Virus record (IMG/VR): IMGVR_UViG_3300035682_000031
Coordinates: 1-64,000 of that record
From: a virus
DNA: 64,000 nucleotides
Strand: one strand, 5' to 3'
The position numbers and the translations under genes are program-made. Shown here one piece after another: positions 57,942 through 64,000 of this stretch (positions are counted from its first letter, which is position 1; every line of letters starts with the position of its first letter). Below the pieces are notes generated by a model. That model was given only the letters and a program-made list of their open reading frames with translations, was not told where the DNA came from and did no database searches.

Positions 57942-58777
57942 GATATAAATTCCATGTAGTCAGGTAACAAATGTAATGCAACGGCAGCAAAAGCTCGGAC
58001 GGGATCGCGGTGTTCAGACTCTTGCGAAGACAACTTTAATTCACGAACCAGCAGCATGTTTGGTTTGGCATCGCTGACGTCGCCGAAGTTATTGATCTTG
58101 CACAACACCTGATCCGTATCGAAACTTGCCTTGGTAAACTGATAATCCAGTTCAAGGTTTTCTTGGATGTGTCGATCTTCCAGTGACACATTTGTGAATG
58201 ACAGAATCTTGTGCAAGTATTGCATCTCAACATATCGACCCGTAGTAAATTCGCTGGTCTCGCGCGCTCGCATTTTGTGATGAAACGCTGAACCTCGGAA
58301 TCGATGCAACACGAACTTAACGTCTCGAAAGACTTCGAGTTTTTTCAACTGTGCTAAAACCATTTTGTACTTTTTCTGTGACGTGCTCGAGATCGCCATG
58401 TAATTACCGAACATCATGATATGCAATGGTTTTTCTTCCGGCGCTGCGTCCTTGGTCATACTGTCTGTCAGGTCACGCGTGAGTGTTTTGCGTTCGAGCG
58501 ACGTCGGGATAAGCCCCTCGTCTTCGCGTAGTTCGAGCAGCATAGCGTCCAATGCGACGCGTACCTTATCCGGCTGCACATATTTACGACGCTCTGTGAA
58601 CGTCATGACCACACCGTATTCCGTGTTCGCAACCAACTGATCCGTCTCTTTAGCAACAGGTGAGAACCCGCATTGGTACTTCTCAACGTGCTGCATAGTT
58701 GCCGGTAGTCGCAAGGGGTCTAACATTTCGGTTGTCAGTTGGACTGTTCGATCCATTTCCAAGTACACGATGTTCAC
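57938..58777 (-). CDS. RdgC-like recombination-associated protein
   Basis: A 279-residue protein, GTG start in a GTGA overlap. The early part follows the RdgC pattern: an initial aromatic/Phe-Ser-Pro region (YQCGFSPVAKETDQLV), then a strand, then ERRKYVQPDKVRVALDAMLLE and SLERKTLTRDLTDSM, equivalent to the conserved region of RdgC, a ring-shaped dsDNA-binding protein that limits RecA. Similarity is judged by eye and moderate. Confidence 0.5.
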   Translation of the reverse strand: MNIVYLEMDRTVQLTTEMLDPLRLPATMQHVEKYQCGFSPVAKETDQLVANTEYGVVMTFTERRKYVQPDKVRVALDAMLLELREDEGLIPTSLERKTLTRDLTDSMTKDAAPEEKPLHIMMFGNYMAISSTSQKKYKMVLAQLKKLEVFRDVKFVLHRFRGSAFHHKMRARETSEFTTGRYVEMQYLHKILSFTNVSLEDRHIQENLELDYQFTKASFDTDQVLCKINNFGDVSDAKPNMLLVRELKLSSQESEHRDPVRAFAAVALHLLPDYMEFIS

Positions 58778-59040
58778 GGTGCCCCCAGTAGTTTTTTCAA
58801 ACGCTCAATTTCTCTACTGGCGTCATCTAATTCGATTTCGAGACGGTCCGCGTCTTTTTCGTCAGTGCAGTAATCCAATTGGGCTTCTAAGTCAGCGATC
58901 CTGGACTCCATATCGGCACGGTCATCCGTAAAATCTTCGATCAAAAGTTCAGCCCATGTGGGTAGATTGGTTTCGCATTGGAGGATCGCATACCGTTCGT
59001 CAAAAGACAGGCCGCTCTCATTTAAAATTGGATTAACCAT
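58774..59040 (-). CDS. Small coiled-coil protein
   Basis: 88 residues from the ATG at 59040 (GAGGGGCAATATA upstream); in-frame Mets further up lie inside the previous gene. The C-terminal half is an acidic coiled coil (DDRADMESRIADLEAQLDYC; ADRLEIELDDASREIERLKK). Unknown role. Confidence 0.6.
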   Translation of the reverse strand: MVNPILNESGLSFDERYAILQCETNLPTWAELLIEDFTDDRADMESRIADLEAQLDYCTDEKDADRLEIELDDASREIERLKKLLGAP

Positions 59041-59311
59041 TATATTGCCCCTCGAATTTTCCATATTCGTAATCGAGGAAATACGCGGACACCATGTCTT
59101 TAAATTCATCGGCCACATCGTCTCGAAACAAATCTCTGTGCCGGTGTCCATCTATGTGGATACTAAGACTATCAAGCGTTGGTTCAGTCGCTGGTTCTGT
59201 TTCTGTAGCATCTAAAAATTCACCACTGAGATATGCGATCGCGGATGCTATACCAGATAACCCACAAAAATCTTCGAACTCATATTCAAACTCGTAAACA
59301 TATTTCATCAT
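59033..59311 (-). CDS. Hypothetical acidic protein
   Basis: A 92-residue protein of unknown function, very acidic and Tyr/Phe-rich at its ends (YVYEFEYEFEDFCGLSGIAS; FKDMVSAYFLDYEYGKF). Its overlap with both neighbours places it in the same transcript. A DNA-mimic role is conceivable but not shown. Confidence 0.55.
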   Translation of the reverse strand: MMKYVYEFEYEFEDFCGLSGIASAIAYLSGEFLDATETEPATEPTLDSLSIHIDGHRHRDLFRDDVADEFKDMVSAYFLDYEYGKFEGQYNG

Positions 59312-59625
59312 TATTCTCCTATCAGCTTTCGGGTCTTTTGCAAGTATTCAATCAGCTTCTGCACACCGCGATCACCAAAACCTCTGTAGCTATTGAACCG
59401 TACTGTCCATCGCTCAGTGCTTGGCCAGAACCGAACTTGGTTTCCGAAGCCATTCTTCATTTCGAGACACTCGTTACCGCGCACATGCTCGAACGTAATA
59501 TCCGCGTCTCGTAACGCTTGTACTCGCTCTTCGATTTCTCGCTGACGTTTTTTCTTCCGTGCATTCCCAGAGCGTAGTTCCGCACAAACGAATATATCTG
59601 GGTCAACTGTTGTCTCGTAGCTCAT
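59311..59625 (-). CDS. Hypothetical protein
   Basis: A 104-residue protein. A basic helix (GNARKKKRQREIEERVQALR) is followed by strands with VRFWPSTERWTVRFNSYRGF. The layout suggests nucleic-acid binding. No recognised family. It starts in an ATGA overlap. Confidence 0.55.
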   Translation of the reverse strand: MSYETTVDPDIFVCAELRSGNARKKKRQREIEERVQALRDADITFEHVRGNECLEMKNGFGNQVRFWPSTERWTVRFNSYRGFGDRGVQKLIEYLQKTRKLIGE

Positions 59626-59849
59626 GGCATCTCAACCTTCTCAACCGCGACCAATGCGCGAGCGTCGAACGATAAGTTGTCGTCAACGACGATACGAGAC
59701 GGGATGGTCACAGGCTCGGTATCAAGGCGTTTGCGGAATCGCTCCGCCAAAAGGTATCGGTAAAAGTCATCCGCAGTGATCGGTGCTTCCTGCGGTAAGT
59801 GTGCGTCGACGGTTGTGCCGCCGGCGAGGTAACATCTGAAATGTTGCAT
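59622..59849 (-). CDS. Hypothetical protein
   Basis: 75 residues from the ATG at 59849, preceded by AAGGATTGATT; a TTG two codons earlier is less likely. Contains FRCYLAGGTTVDAHLPQEAP. Unknown function. Confidence 0.55.
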   Translation of the reverse strand: MQHFRCYLAGGTTVDAHLPQEAPITADDFYRYLLAERFRKRLDTEPVTIPSRIVVDDNLSFDARALVAVEKVEMP

Positions 59850-59858
59850 AATCAATCC

Positions 59859-60002
59859 TTAGTAAATGCCACTGGGTGTGTGGGCAAGTAAGTCTTTTGT
59901 TATAGGTGTACCTTCGGGATGACCGTTGCGCATGTTGTACGTTTCCTCGGTATCTCCCGGGTGAAATTCGTCATCGAACCAGCCATCTAAATAATTTTCC
60001 AC
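59859..60002 (-). CDS. 47-residue acidic protein, GTG start
   Basis: A short frame with GGAGAATA five bases or so before GTG at 60002, directly after the upstream stop. The product begins with ENYLDGWFDDEFHPGDTEE and ends LLAHTPSGIY. Function unknown; the spacing and site support translation. Confidence 0.5.
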   Translation of the reverse strand: MENYLDGWFDDEFHPGDTEETYNMRNGHPEGTPITKDLLAHTPSGIY

Positions 60003-60003
60003 A

Positions 60004-60384
60004 CTATTCTCCGATAAGTCGGCGAAGTGCTGGGTTGTTTGATGTTTTGCATATATAAAATCGAACCTTATCCAGGATGGCAGGCAGGTCGCGTCGTAGC
60101 GTATCGTTAATACACTCGGCTAACCCCTTCGATATGAATTCCCAAATCTGCCAGTCTTCGTGGTTCTTGCGCCGACCCTCGTCAATGAACGTTGTCCAGT
60201 CAACTCGGCAGTCTTTGTCGTAGATGGAGTCCACCGCAAAATCTAAAGGCAATCCTTGTTCGGTTTTTAGGCAGAACAACAATGCGCCGTCAATTACAAA
60301 TCCTTTAGGTTCAAAATACATCGGAATCATGTCACTCGACCCGATCCAACCGTACAGTCCGATTGCCTGTTCGTTTACGTCCAT
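60004..60384 (-). CDS. Hypothetical protein
   Basis: 126 residues from the ATG at 60384 with CGGAGAATGAT upstream; the longer frame from 60552 lies over the previous gene. Contains QAIGLYGWIGSSDMIPMYFE and a C-terminal helical part. No known function. Confidence 0.6.
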   Translation of the reverse strand: MDVNEQAIGLYGWIGSSDMIPMYFEPKGFVIDGALLFCLKTEQGLPLDFAVDSIYDKDCRVDWTTFIDEGRRKNHEDWQIWEFISKGLAECINDTLRRDLPAILDKVRFYICKTSNNPALRRLIGE

Positions 60385-60385
60385 A

Positions 60386-60664
60386 TCATTCTCCGTTAAA
60401 TTTTTTGCGCAAATCGTCATCTGACAAGTGCGCCAGATTAGGCATCGCCGTGCGAAGCGCACGTAGCATCTCGTCCTGTGGCGATGTCTTGTCACCGACT
60501 TTAAGTCCGACCTGACGGTCGAATGTATCAACTGAGGTAAGCAACTGGTCAATCACACCGAGCTCACGGACGAGGGTTGCGCGGAGTGATTCGAGTAGTG
60601 CCAGTGCTGTATCGCCACGCATTTTCAGTGCGTTGTTTTTGTCACGATCTAAGTTTTCAGTCAT
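60386..60664 (-). CDS. Hypothetical helical protein
   Basis: 92 residues from the ATG at 60664 (GGAAAAACGAC upstream). Helical, with LALLESLRATLVRELGVIDQ and MLRALRTAMPNLAHLSDDDL. Unknown function. It overlaps the stop of the upstream gene by 8 bp. Confidence 0.55.
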   Translation of the reverse strand: MTENLDRDKNNALKMRGDTALALLESLRATLVRELGVIDQLLTSVDTFDRQVGLKVGDKTSPQDEMLRALRTAMPNLAHLSDDDLRKKFNGE

Positions 60665-60938
60665 GTCGTTTTTCCAATTCTGATAACACAAGCGATTCAC
60701 GTCTATCAATCTCGTTTAAATACCCTCGCAATTTAGCGGCCGTTGGGTACATCAAATGATCGTCCCCGAGGTCGTCCATGTATGCTGGGTAATATCCTTT
60801 GGAATAGGTGTCTCGCAACTCTTTAAATCTAAACAACTCGCGCCGCAACCTGTCTGTTTCCCATTTGCTTATTTCCAGTCTGTACCCACGCGCACGAGAC
60901 GATTTGTATTTTTCCACGAAGTCCGGTGTGGTATTCAT
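60657..60938 (-). CDS. Hypothetical helical protein
   Basis: A 93-residue, charged helical protein (WETDRLRRELFRFKELRDTY; LRGYLNEIDRRESLVLSELE). Function unknown. Its ATG overlaps the stop of the 18-residue frame upstream (ATGA). Confidence 0.55.
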   Translation of the reverse strand: MNTTPDFVEKYKSSRARGYRLEISKWETDRLRRELFRFKELRDTYSKGYYPAYMDDLGDDHLMYPTAAKLRGYLNEIDRRESLVLSELEKRHD

Positions 60939-60991
60939 ACCTGAACCCCCGCTCGCGCCAAGATTTCAACCAAATGTTCTGCCTGTGTCAT
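60935..60991 (-). CDS. 18-residue micro-peptide linking two genes
   Basis: An ATG at 60991 overlaps the HNH gene stop (TGATG) after AAGGAATAACAACTG, and the 18-codon frame (MTQAEHLVEILARAGVQV) ends in an ATGA overlap with the next start. It may serve chiefly to carry ribosomes between the two genes. Confidence 0.4.
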   Translation of the reverse strand: MTQAEHLVEILARAGVQV

Positions 60992-61242
60992 CAGTTGTTA
61001 TTCCTTCCCCGGTTTTTCTTAACTGGTAGCAACCGAATATTTTTCGGATCGTCCAGCGCACCGCCGTCTTTAACTGCTTTGATATGATCCACGTCTTTGC
61101 CCTTGAGCGCAGCCGCACCATGTTTCTTTTCCAACGCATACCGTACTCGCCCGAGGGCTGCACGCTTTGCTTTCTGTTCGGGGCGCGCGTTGTATGCCGA
61201 GTGTTTCGTACCTGCACCGCCTCGTTTTTTAGTAGTGGTCAT
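60991..61242 (-). CDS. Small HNH endonuclease
   Basis: An 83-residue basic protein. KDVDHIKAVKDGGALDDPKNIRLLP has the H-N pattern of small HNH nucleases (DH, then N about 14 residues later), followed by NRGRNNN. No zinc-binding Cys pairs, as in compact phage HNH proteins. It might nick DNA during replication or packaging, or be a mobile remnant. Confidence 0.7.
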   Translation of the reverse strand: MTTTKKRGGAGTKHSAYNARPEQKAKRAALGRVRYALEKKHGAAALKGKDVDHIKAVKDGGALDDPKNIRLLPVKKNRGRNNN

Positions 61243-61574
61243 TGTAAGCGCTCCTTCTCGCCTGTGTAAATTCCTGGGCGTTCGACGACTTCGATTGTCG
61301 GATCGTTGGCTACAGGACCTGGGTTCATTTGTGCTCCGATAACATCCACAAAGTTGCGATACCCCGCCGAGATGTCCTCCATTACGTTCATAACCGTTTC
61401 GGTAGTGCCATCTTGTGCAGCGACGACAAACTGATACAAAAATGCACCGATGATGTATTGTCGGTGTTCTTCCGGTGTACCCTCACGCCCAATGTGTTCG
61501 TCATGCTCCGCCACGGCCTCCAGACTAAAGTCAGAGAACGTCCGTTCAATCGGTGTTAATGTTTCATTTTCCAT
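61239..61574 (-). CDS. Hypothetical protein
   Basis: A 111-residue acidic protein of unknown function with a helical core (EEHRQYIIGAFLYQFVVAAQ; TETVMNVMEDISAGYRNFVD). It overlaps the HNH gene by four bases and follows the Cas4-like nuclease gene. AAAGGAAAAACAAG precedes the ATG. Confidence 0.55.
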   Translation of the reverse strand: MENETLTPIERTFSDFSLEAVAEHDEHIGREGTPEEHRQYIIGAFLYQFVVAAQDGTTETVMNVMEDISAGYRNFVDVIGAQMNPGPVANDPTIEVVERPGIYTGEKERLQ

Positions 61575-61587
61575 CTTGTTTTTCCTT

Positions 61588-62256
61588 TCATTTCTTCTTA
61601 TCCTCTCGCCACTCCGGGCAAAAAGTTACGGGACACCAAGGACACAACGCGGATGGCTTCAACTGCCACACATCTTCGGCCTTGGCACGTTCAACACGAG
61701 CAATCTTGGCGAGCCAGAACTTAAACATCGAGTCCAGATCTTTGCGGTGATACACCGTGTCCACCACCTTGTTCGCCTCAACAAACAGCAACATCGCGCG
61801 GATTTCTAACAAGTGTGGGAACAAAGCAAACGCCATCGTCGCCATCAAGTGACATTGATCAGTGTCGGGATACCGTCCTTTGCCTGTCTTGTAATCCGCA
61901 TAATATCCCGTCGTGAAGTCAGGATGCACTACCAACAAATCAGCGATACCGATCATAAGGGCGTTTACTCTATCACCATAATCTACCGCATTACCGTTGC
62001 CGTCCAGCGCCATTTCAAGTTCACAGAACTTCGTGCCGGGGATGTTGCTCAACTCGACTAGTAGATCACGATGTTTGAATAACTCCGGTGGCAACGGTTC
62101 ATTCGATTCGATAAAATCCTCAAACGCTTTATGAACTTTGGTACCCCACTCGGTCGCCACGCTACCGGTAAATCGGACGGATTTCAAGATACGCTTCTCG
62201 TGGTACATGCTCGGACATTGGTCAAAGTCTTTGAGAGCTGAATATGAATACCTCAT
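61588..62256 (-). CDS. PD-(D/E)XK nuclease, Cas4/RecB-like
   Basis: 222 residues from the ATG at 62256, coupled by ATGA to the small gene before it. YSYSALKDFDQCPSMYHEKR is the classic RecB/Cas4 start. TEWGTKVHKAFEDFI follows. The active site is seen as IGIADLLVVHPD and YYADYKTGKG (D, D-x-K). The C-terminal CPWCPVTFCPEW could complete an iron-sulfur cluster with the first Cys. Probable 5'-3' exonuclease for replication or recombination. Confidence 0.82.
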   Translation of the reverse strand: MRYSYSALKDFDQCPSMYHEKRILKSVRFTGSVATEWGTKVHKAFEDFIESNEPLPPELFKHRDLLVELSNIPGTKFCELEMALDGNGNAVDYGDRVNALMIGIADLLVVHPDFTTGYYADYKTGKGRYPDTDQCHLMATMAFALFPHLLEIRAMLLFVEANKVVDTVYHRKDLDSMFKFWLAKIARVERAKAEDVWQLKPSALCPWCPVTFCPEWREDKKK

Positions 62257-62333
62257 TTGGATAATCCCGCTAAATAGCATATCGTTGCCATCATTGTTAC
62301 AACAAAAATAACGTCGCCCCAATCCGTGTTCAT
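62253..62333 (-). CDS. 26-residue membrane micro-protein
   Basis: The ATG at 62333 follows AAAGGGGAAGAA and overlaps the previous stop; its own stop overlaps the nuclease start (ATGA). The product MNTDWGDVIFVVTMMATICY plus LAGLSK is a single membrane span. Confidence 0.5.
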   Translation of the reverse strand: MNTDWGDVIFVVTMMATICYLAGLSK

Positions 62334-62416
62334 TTCTTCCCCTTTGCAATTGCCTCGGCGTATAACCACGCGCATAAAAGAACCAACCACCAAAGCCCCC
62401 AAAAGTGGGCGTCCAA
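62330..62416 (-). CDS. 28-residue membrane micro-protein, TTG start
   Basis: A TTG at 62416 follows AGGTGATTTT. The peptide begins MDAHFWGLWWLVLLCAWLYA, a Trp-rich single span, and ends in an ATGA overlap with the 26-residue frame. Tandem membrane micro-proteins here sit between polymerase and nuclease genes. Confidence 0.4.
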   Translation of the reverse strand: MDAHFWGLWWLVLLCAWLYAEAIAKGKK

Positions 62417-62433
62417 AAAATCACCTAGTGTCA

Positions 62434-64000
62434 CTAACAATCACCATACCTTTCCGCGAATTTTGCATCGCATTTTAGAGGTAAACCCTGAATCCAATCA
62501 GGACACGTTGTCATACAACCGACCATAAGGTCTTTGGTTTCTTGACCAAGTTCTGTCGGTACAACCACGGCAAATTCATCGTGTGTATTCAACTTTGGCT
62601 CGACACCGAGATCCATCATCCAAATGCCTTGGTGTTTCATAATATCGAACGCAATCGCTTGGGTGCAGTTATGAACAATCACCGGACCACTGTCGCCTTT
62701 GACAACAAATCTAGTTTTTGGTCCGCAGTTAAGGATGTCGTAGACCCGAAAACGTCCTGTCCGCGTTCCAACCGATAACGAATTGTGCTGTTCGGAACAC
62801 CCGACAGTTGACTTAACAACACCACGTCCAAACCAATGCTGTTTCGTCTGTTCAAACAATTTCGCTTTCTCGTTACCCAATGGCAGTTCTTTGGTGAATA
62901 CCCCGCGTTGTTGTCGACACGATCCAAGTCCGTACCTGGCCGATACGATGGCCCCATGTCCGCCCAAAACGCTTCGAACGAACCCTGCCATGCTTCGCAT
63001 ACTGTAATTCCCCGCCCACCGTAATTTCCCCACGACTGATGGGGCGGCAGTTGGCAACGATCGCGCATACTCCGCCAAACCCAATAGACCGGATGTTTTG
63101 ACATGCCGTGTGTCTTTGGTAGCGACTGTAACATTTTCGTCATGCACCCACAATTGGGCGTCCCGCCACGTTTTGTTTCCTTCGCAACGTCGGCGCCCAA
63201 CTTCACACACTCGTGGCCACAGTCGCATAGGTATGTCCATGCCCACTTCAAACCTGTCGTGTGATGCCTCGATACACATGTCAACATTCCGAATTTCTGG
63301 CCGGTAAGGTCTCGGCTGTTGTGATGCACTTTGCCACTTTTGATACTCATTCAATACCTCGTGATCTGGAGTCATAAAAACACCGTCTACTGTAACACAA
63401 TCCTGTTCTGATTTGGTAAGTATTCCACCATGAGTTACAAAACTATCCCCGTCGTGAACCTTATCAGATAAACGTACGTCTTGTATTTTCTTCCACCCGT
63501 GGTCCGTCAAAACCAGAGTATCCTCGGCTATGCAGTTTTCAATGAACTTACCACCGTAGATGTACGTTTTGACTTTAGAACGACCGCGAATCGAATCAAA
63601 CACAATCGAGCGTTTACCCTCTTCATCCAACTGCACACGCAGCCCTGGGTAAGTCATCCAAGTGCCACTCGGCAAACGAATTGATGGCACAACTTCCCCA
63701 AACAAAACTCGGCTGCCGTCGTAGTAAATGGCGTCTTCCTTCGGGCCGAGGAAATAACCTTGACCACCAATAGCCATGTGCTCCAAAACTTCTTGTGCTC
63801 GTTTCCATGACCGCACGATATGTGCGTTCTTGCGACGGTACGTCACAATCGCGAGTTCGGACTGCTCATCCATCAGATTCACGCCGTAAGTAGTTTTGGC
63901 AAATGTACCGAACTTCTTCTTACCCAAGCCGTAGCCTGCACCGAGTACTGTTGCCTTACCTGCCGGACGCTGGATACTGCAATATGGCTCAACGCCTTCC
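62434..64000 (-). CDS. DNA polymerase family A, C-terminal part interrupted by an intein
   Basis: Open from the right edge (frame from 63999). The extein reads through SIQRPAGKATVLGAGYGLGK, polymerase motif B (R, K and YG), then on to YIYGGKFIEN, where an intein begins. After the intein it resumes CTQAIAFDIMKHQ and reaches motif C in KLNTHDEFAVVV (HDE), ending at 62434. The extein of homologues runs directly EN-CTQA. Together with the N-terminal part at 1-1054 this makes one split-by-map polymerase. Confidence 0.9.
   Translation of the reverse strand, partial: EGVEPYCSIQRPAGKATVLGAGYGLGKKKFGTFAKTTYGVNLMDEQSELAIVTYRRKNAHIVRSWKRAQEVLEHMAIGGQGYFLGPKEDAIYYDGSRVLFGEVVPSIRLPSGTWMTYPGLRVQLDEEGKRSIVFDSIRGRSKVKTYIYGGKFIENCIAEDTLVLTDHGWKKIQDVRLSDKVHDGDSFVTHGGILTKSEQDCVTVDGVFMTPDHEVLNEYQKWQSASQQPRPYRPEIRNVDMCIEASHDRFEVGMDIPMRLWPRVCEVGRRRCEGNKTWRDAQLWVHDENVTVATKDTRHVKTSGLLGLAEYARSLPTAAPSVVGKLRWAGNYSMRSMAGFVRSVLGGHGAIVSARYGLGSCRQQRGVFTKELPLGNEKAKLFEQTKQHWFGRGVVKSTVGCSEQHNSLSVGTRTGRFRVYDILNCGPKTRFVVKGDSGPVIVHNCTQAIAFDIMKHQGIWMMDLGVEPKLNTHDEFAVVVPTELGQETKDLMVGCMTTCPDWIQGLPLKCDAKFAERYGDC
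62668..63534 (-). other. Intein in the polymerase, 289 residues
   Basis: Starts at Cys (63534-63532) after polymerase ...GGKFIEN and ends at Asn (62670-62668) before Cys+1. Block A: CIAEDTLVLTDHGWKKIQDV. Block B: VFMTPDHEV with the TxxH residues. Block F: VYDILNCGPKTRFVV. Block G: GPVIVHN-C, with His-Asn-Cys. All splicing residues are present. Between B and F lie ~190 residues that do not resemble an endonuclease in this frame; an HNH gene occupies the +1 frame instead. Confidence 0.92.
62679..63350 (-). CDS. HNH homing endonuclease encoded out of frame inside the intein
   Basis: A 223-residue protein in the +1 frame relative to the intein, on the same strand, starting at 63350 after GAGGTATTGA and stopping 11 bases before the intein end. 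Parts in order: a Zn/AP2-like start RDLTGQKFGMLTCVSRHHTT with CDCGHE and CGCM, then the HNH core YWVWRSMRDRC, YGGRGITVCEAW, DLDRVDNNAGYSPKNCHWV, then a C-terminal DNA-recognition helix region (LSQLSGVPNSTIRYRLERG). This is the full layout of free-standing phage HNH homing enzymes. Confidence 0.92.
   Translation of the reverse strand: MSIKSGKVHHNSRDLTGQKFGMLTCVSRHHTTGLKWAWTYLCDCGHECVKLGADVAKETKRGGTPNCGCMTKMLQSLPKTHGMSKHPVYWVWRSMRDRCQLPPHQSWGNYGGRGITVCEAWQGSFEAFWADMGPSYRPGTDLDRVDNNAGYSPKNCHWVTRKRNCLNRRNSIGLDVVLLSQLSGVPNSTIRYRLERGQDVFGSTTSLTADQKLDLLSKATVVR

Noticed and set aside
62434-63534. Possibility that the HNH frame is simply a frameshifted in-frame intein endonuclease
   Set aside because: The HNH protein is complete at both ends with its own start and ribosome site, and the polymerase frame stays open through the whole overlap to intact blocks F and G. 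A single indel would not create both conditions. It still deserves a read-level check.

Overview
This window looks like nearly all of a tailed double-stranded DNA phage genome of the podovirus type. It has a large terminase, a portal, a scaffold, a major capsid protein, two adaptor-like proteins, fibre proteins, very large ejection-type proteins and a lysis cassette, but no sheath, tail tube or tape-measure gene. I saw no integrase or lysogeny module, so a lytic lifestyle is likely. The GH19-type endolysin and a DUF2827 glycosyltransferase suggest a Gram-negative, perhaps beta-proteobacterial, host. That is inference.

The map appears circular or circularly permuted. Base 1 falls inside a family A DNA polymerase gene read leftward from 1054. 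The right edge holds the C-terminal part of a family A polymerase, also read leftward. The simplest reading is one gene that crosses the window ends, so the genome is somewhat longer than 64 kb.

Leftward early and middle genes fill 14.9 kb down to 1 and continue from 64 kb down to 50.1 kb. Region 13.4-14.9 kb is a small operon with a GT2 glycosyltransferase. Region 2.5-13 kb holds about 30 tightly overlapping small genes, including VRR-NUC and ArdA-like genes, punctuated by eight copies of a GGGGCTAATTAGCCCC hairpin. A non-coding stretch at 11.4-12.2 kb carries many GTAAC pentamers, a perfect 30-bp inverted repeat, direct repeats and an AT-rich tract, and is a good origin candidate. The replication block at 50.1-64 kb encodes an Ntn-hydrolase, a primase-helicase, an SSB-like protein, an SNF2-type helicase, an RdgC-like protein, an HNH protein, a Cas4-like nuclease and the polymerase.

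Rightward late genes run from a consensus promoter at 14.99 kb to a bidirectional terminator at 50.1 kb. In order they are: regulators, an Acb2-like anti-CBASS protein, tRNA-like debris, terminase, portal, scaffold, capsid, cysteine-rich structural proteins, fibres, ejection proteins (one of 2188 residues), a glycosyltransferase cassette that looks foreign, then holin-like proteins and endolysin.

The most unusual feature is in the polymerase. It carries an intein whose linker region is overlapped, in the +1 frame, by a complete HNH homing endonuclease gene with its own start codon and ribosome binding site. A second intein begins in the other half of the same polymerase.
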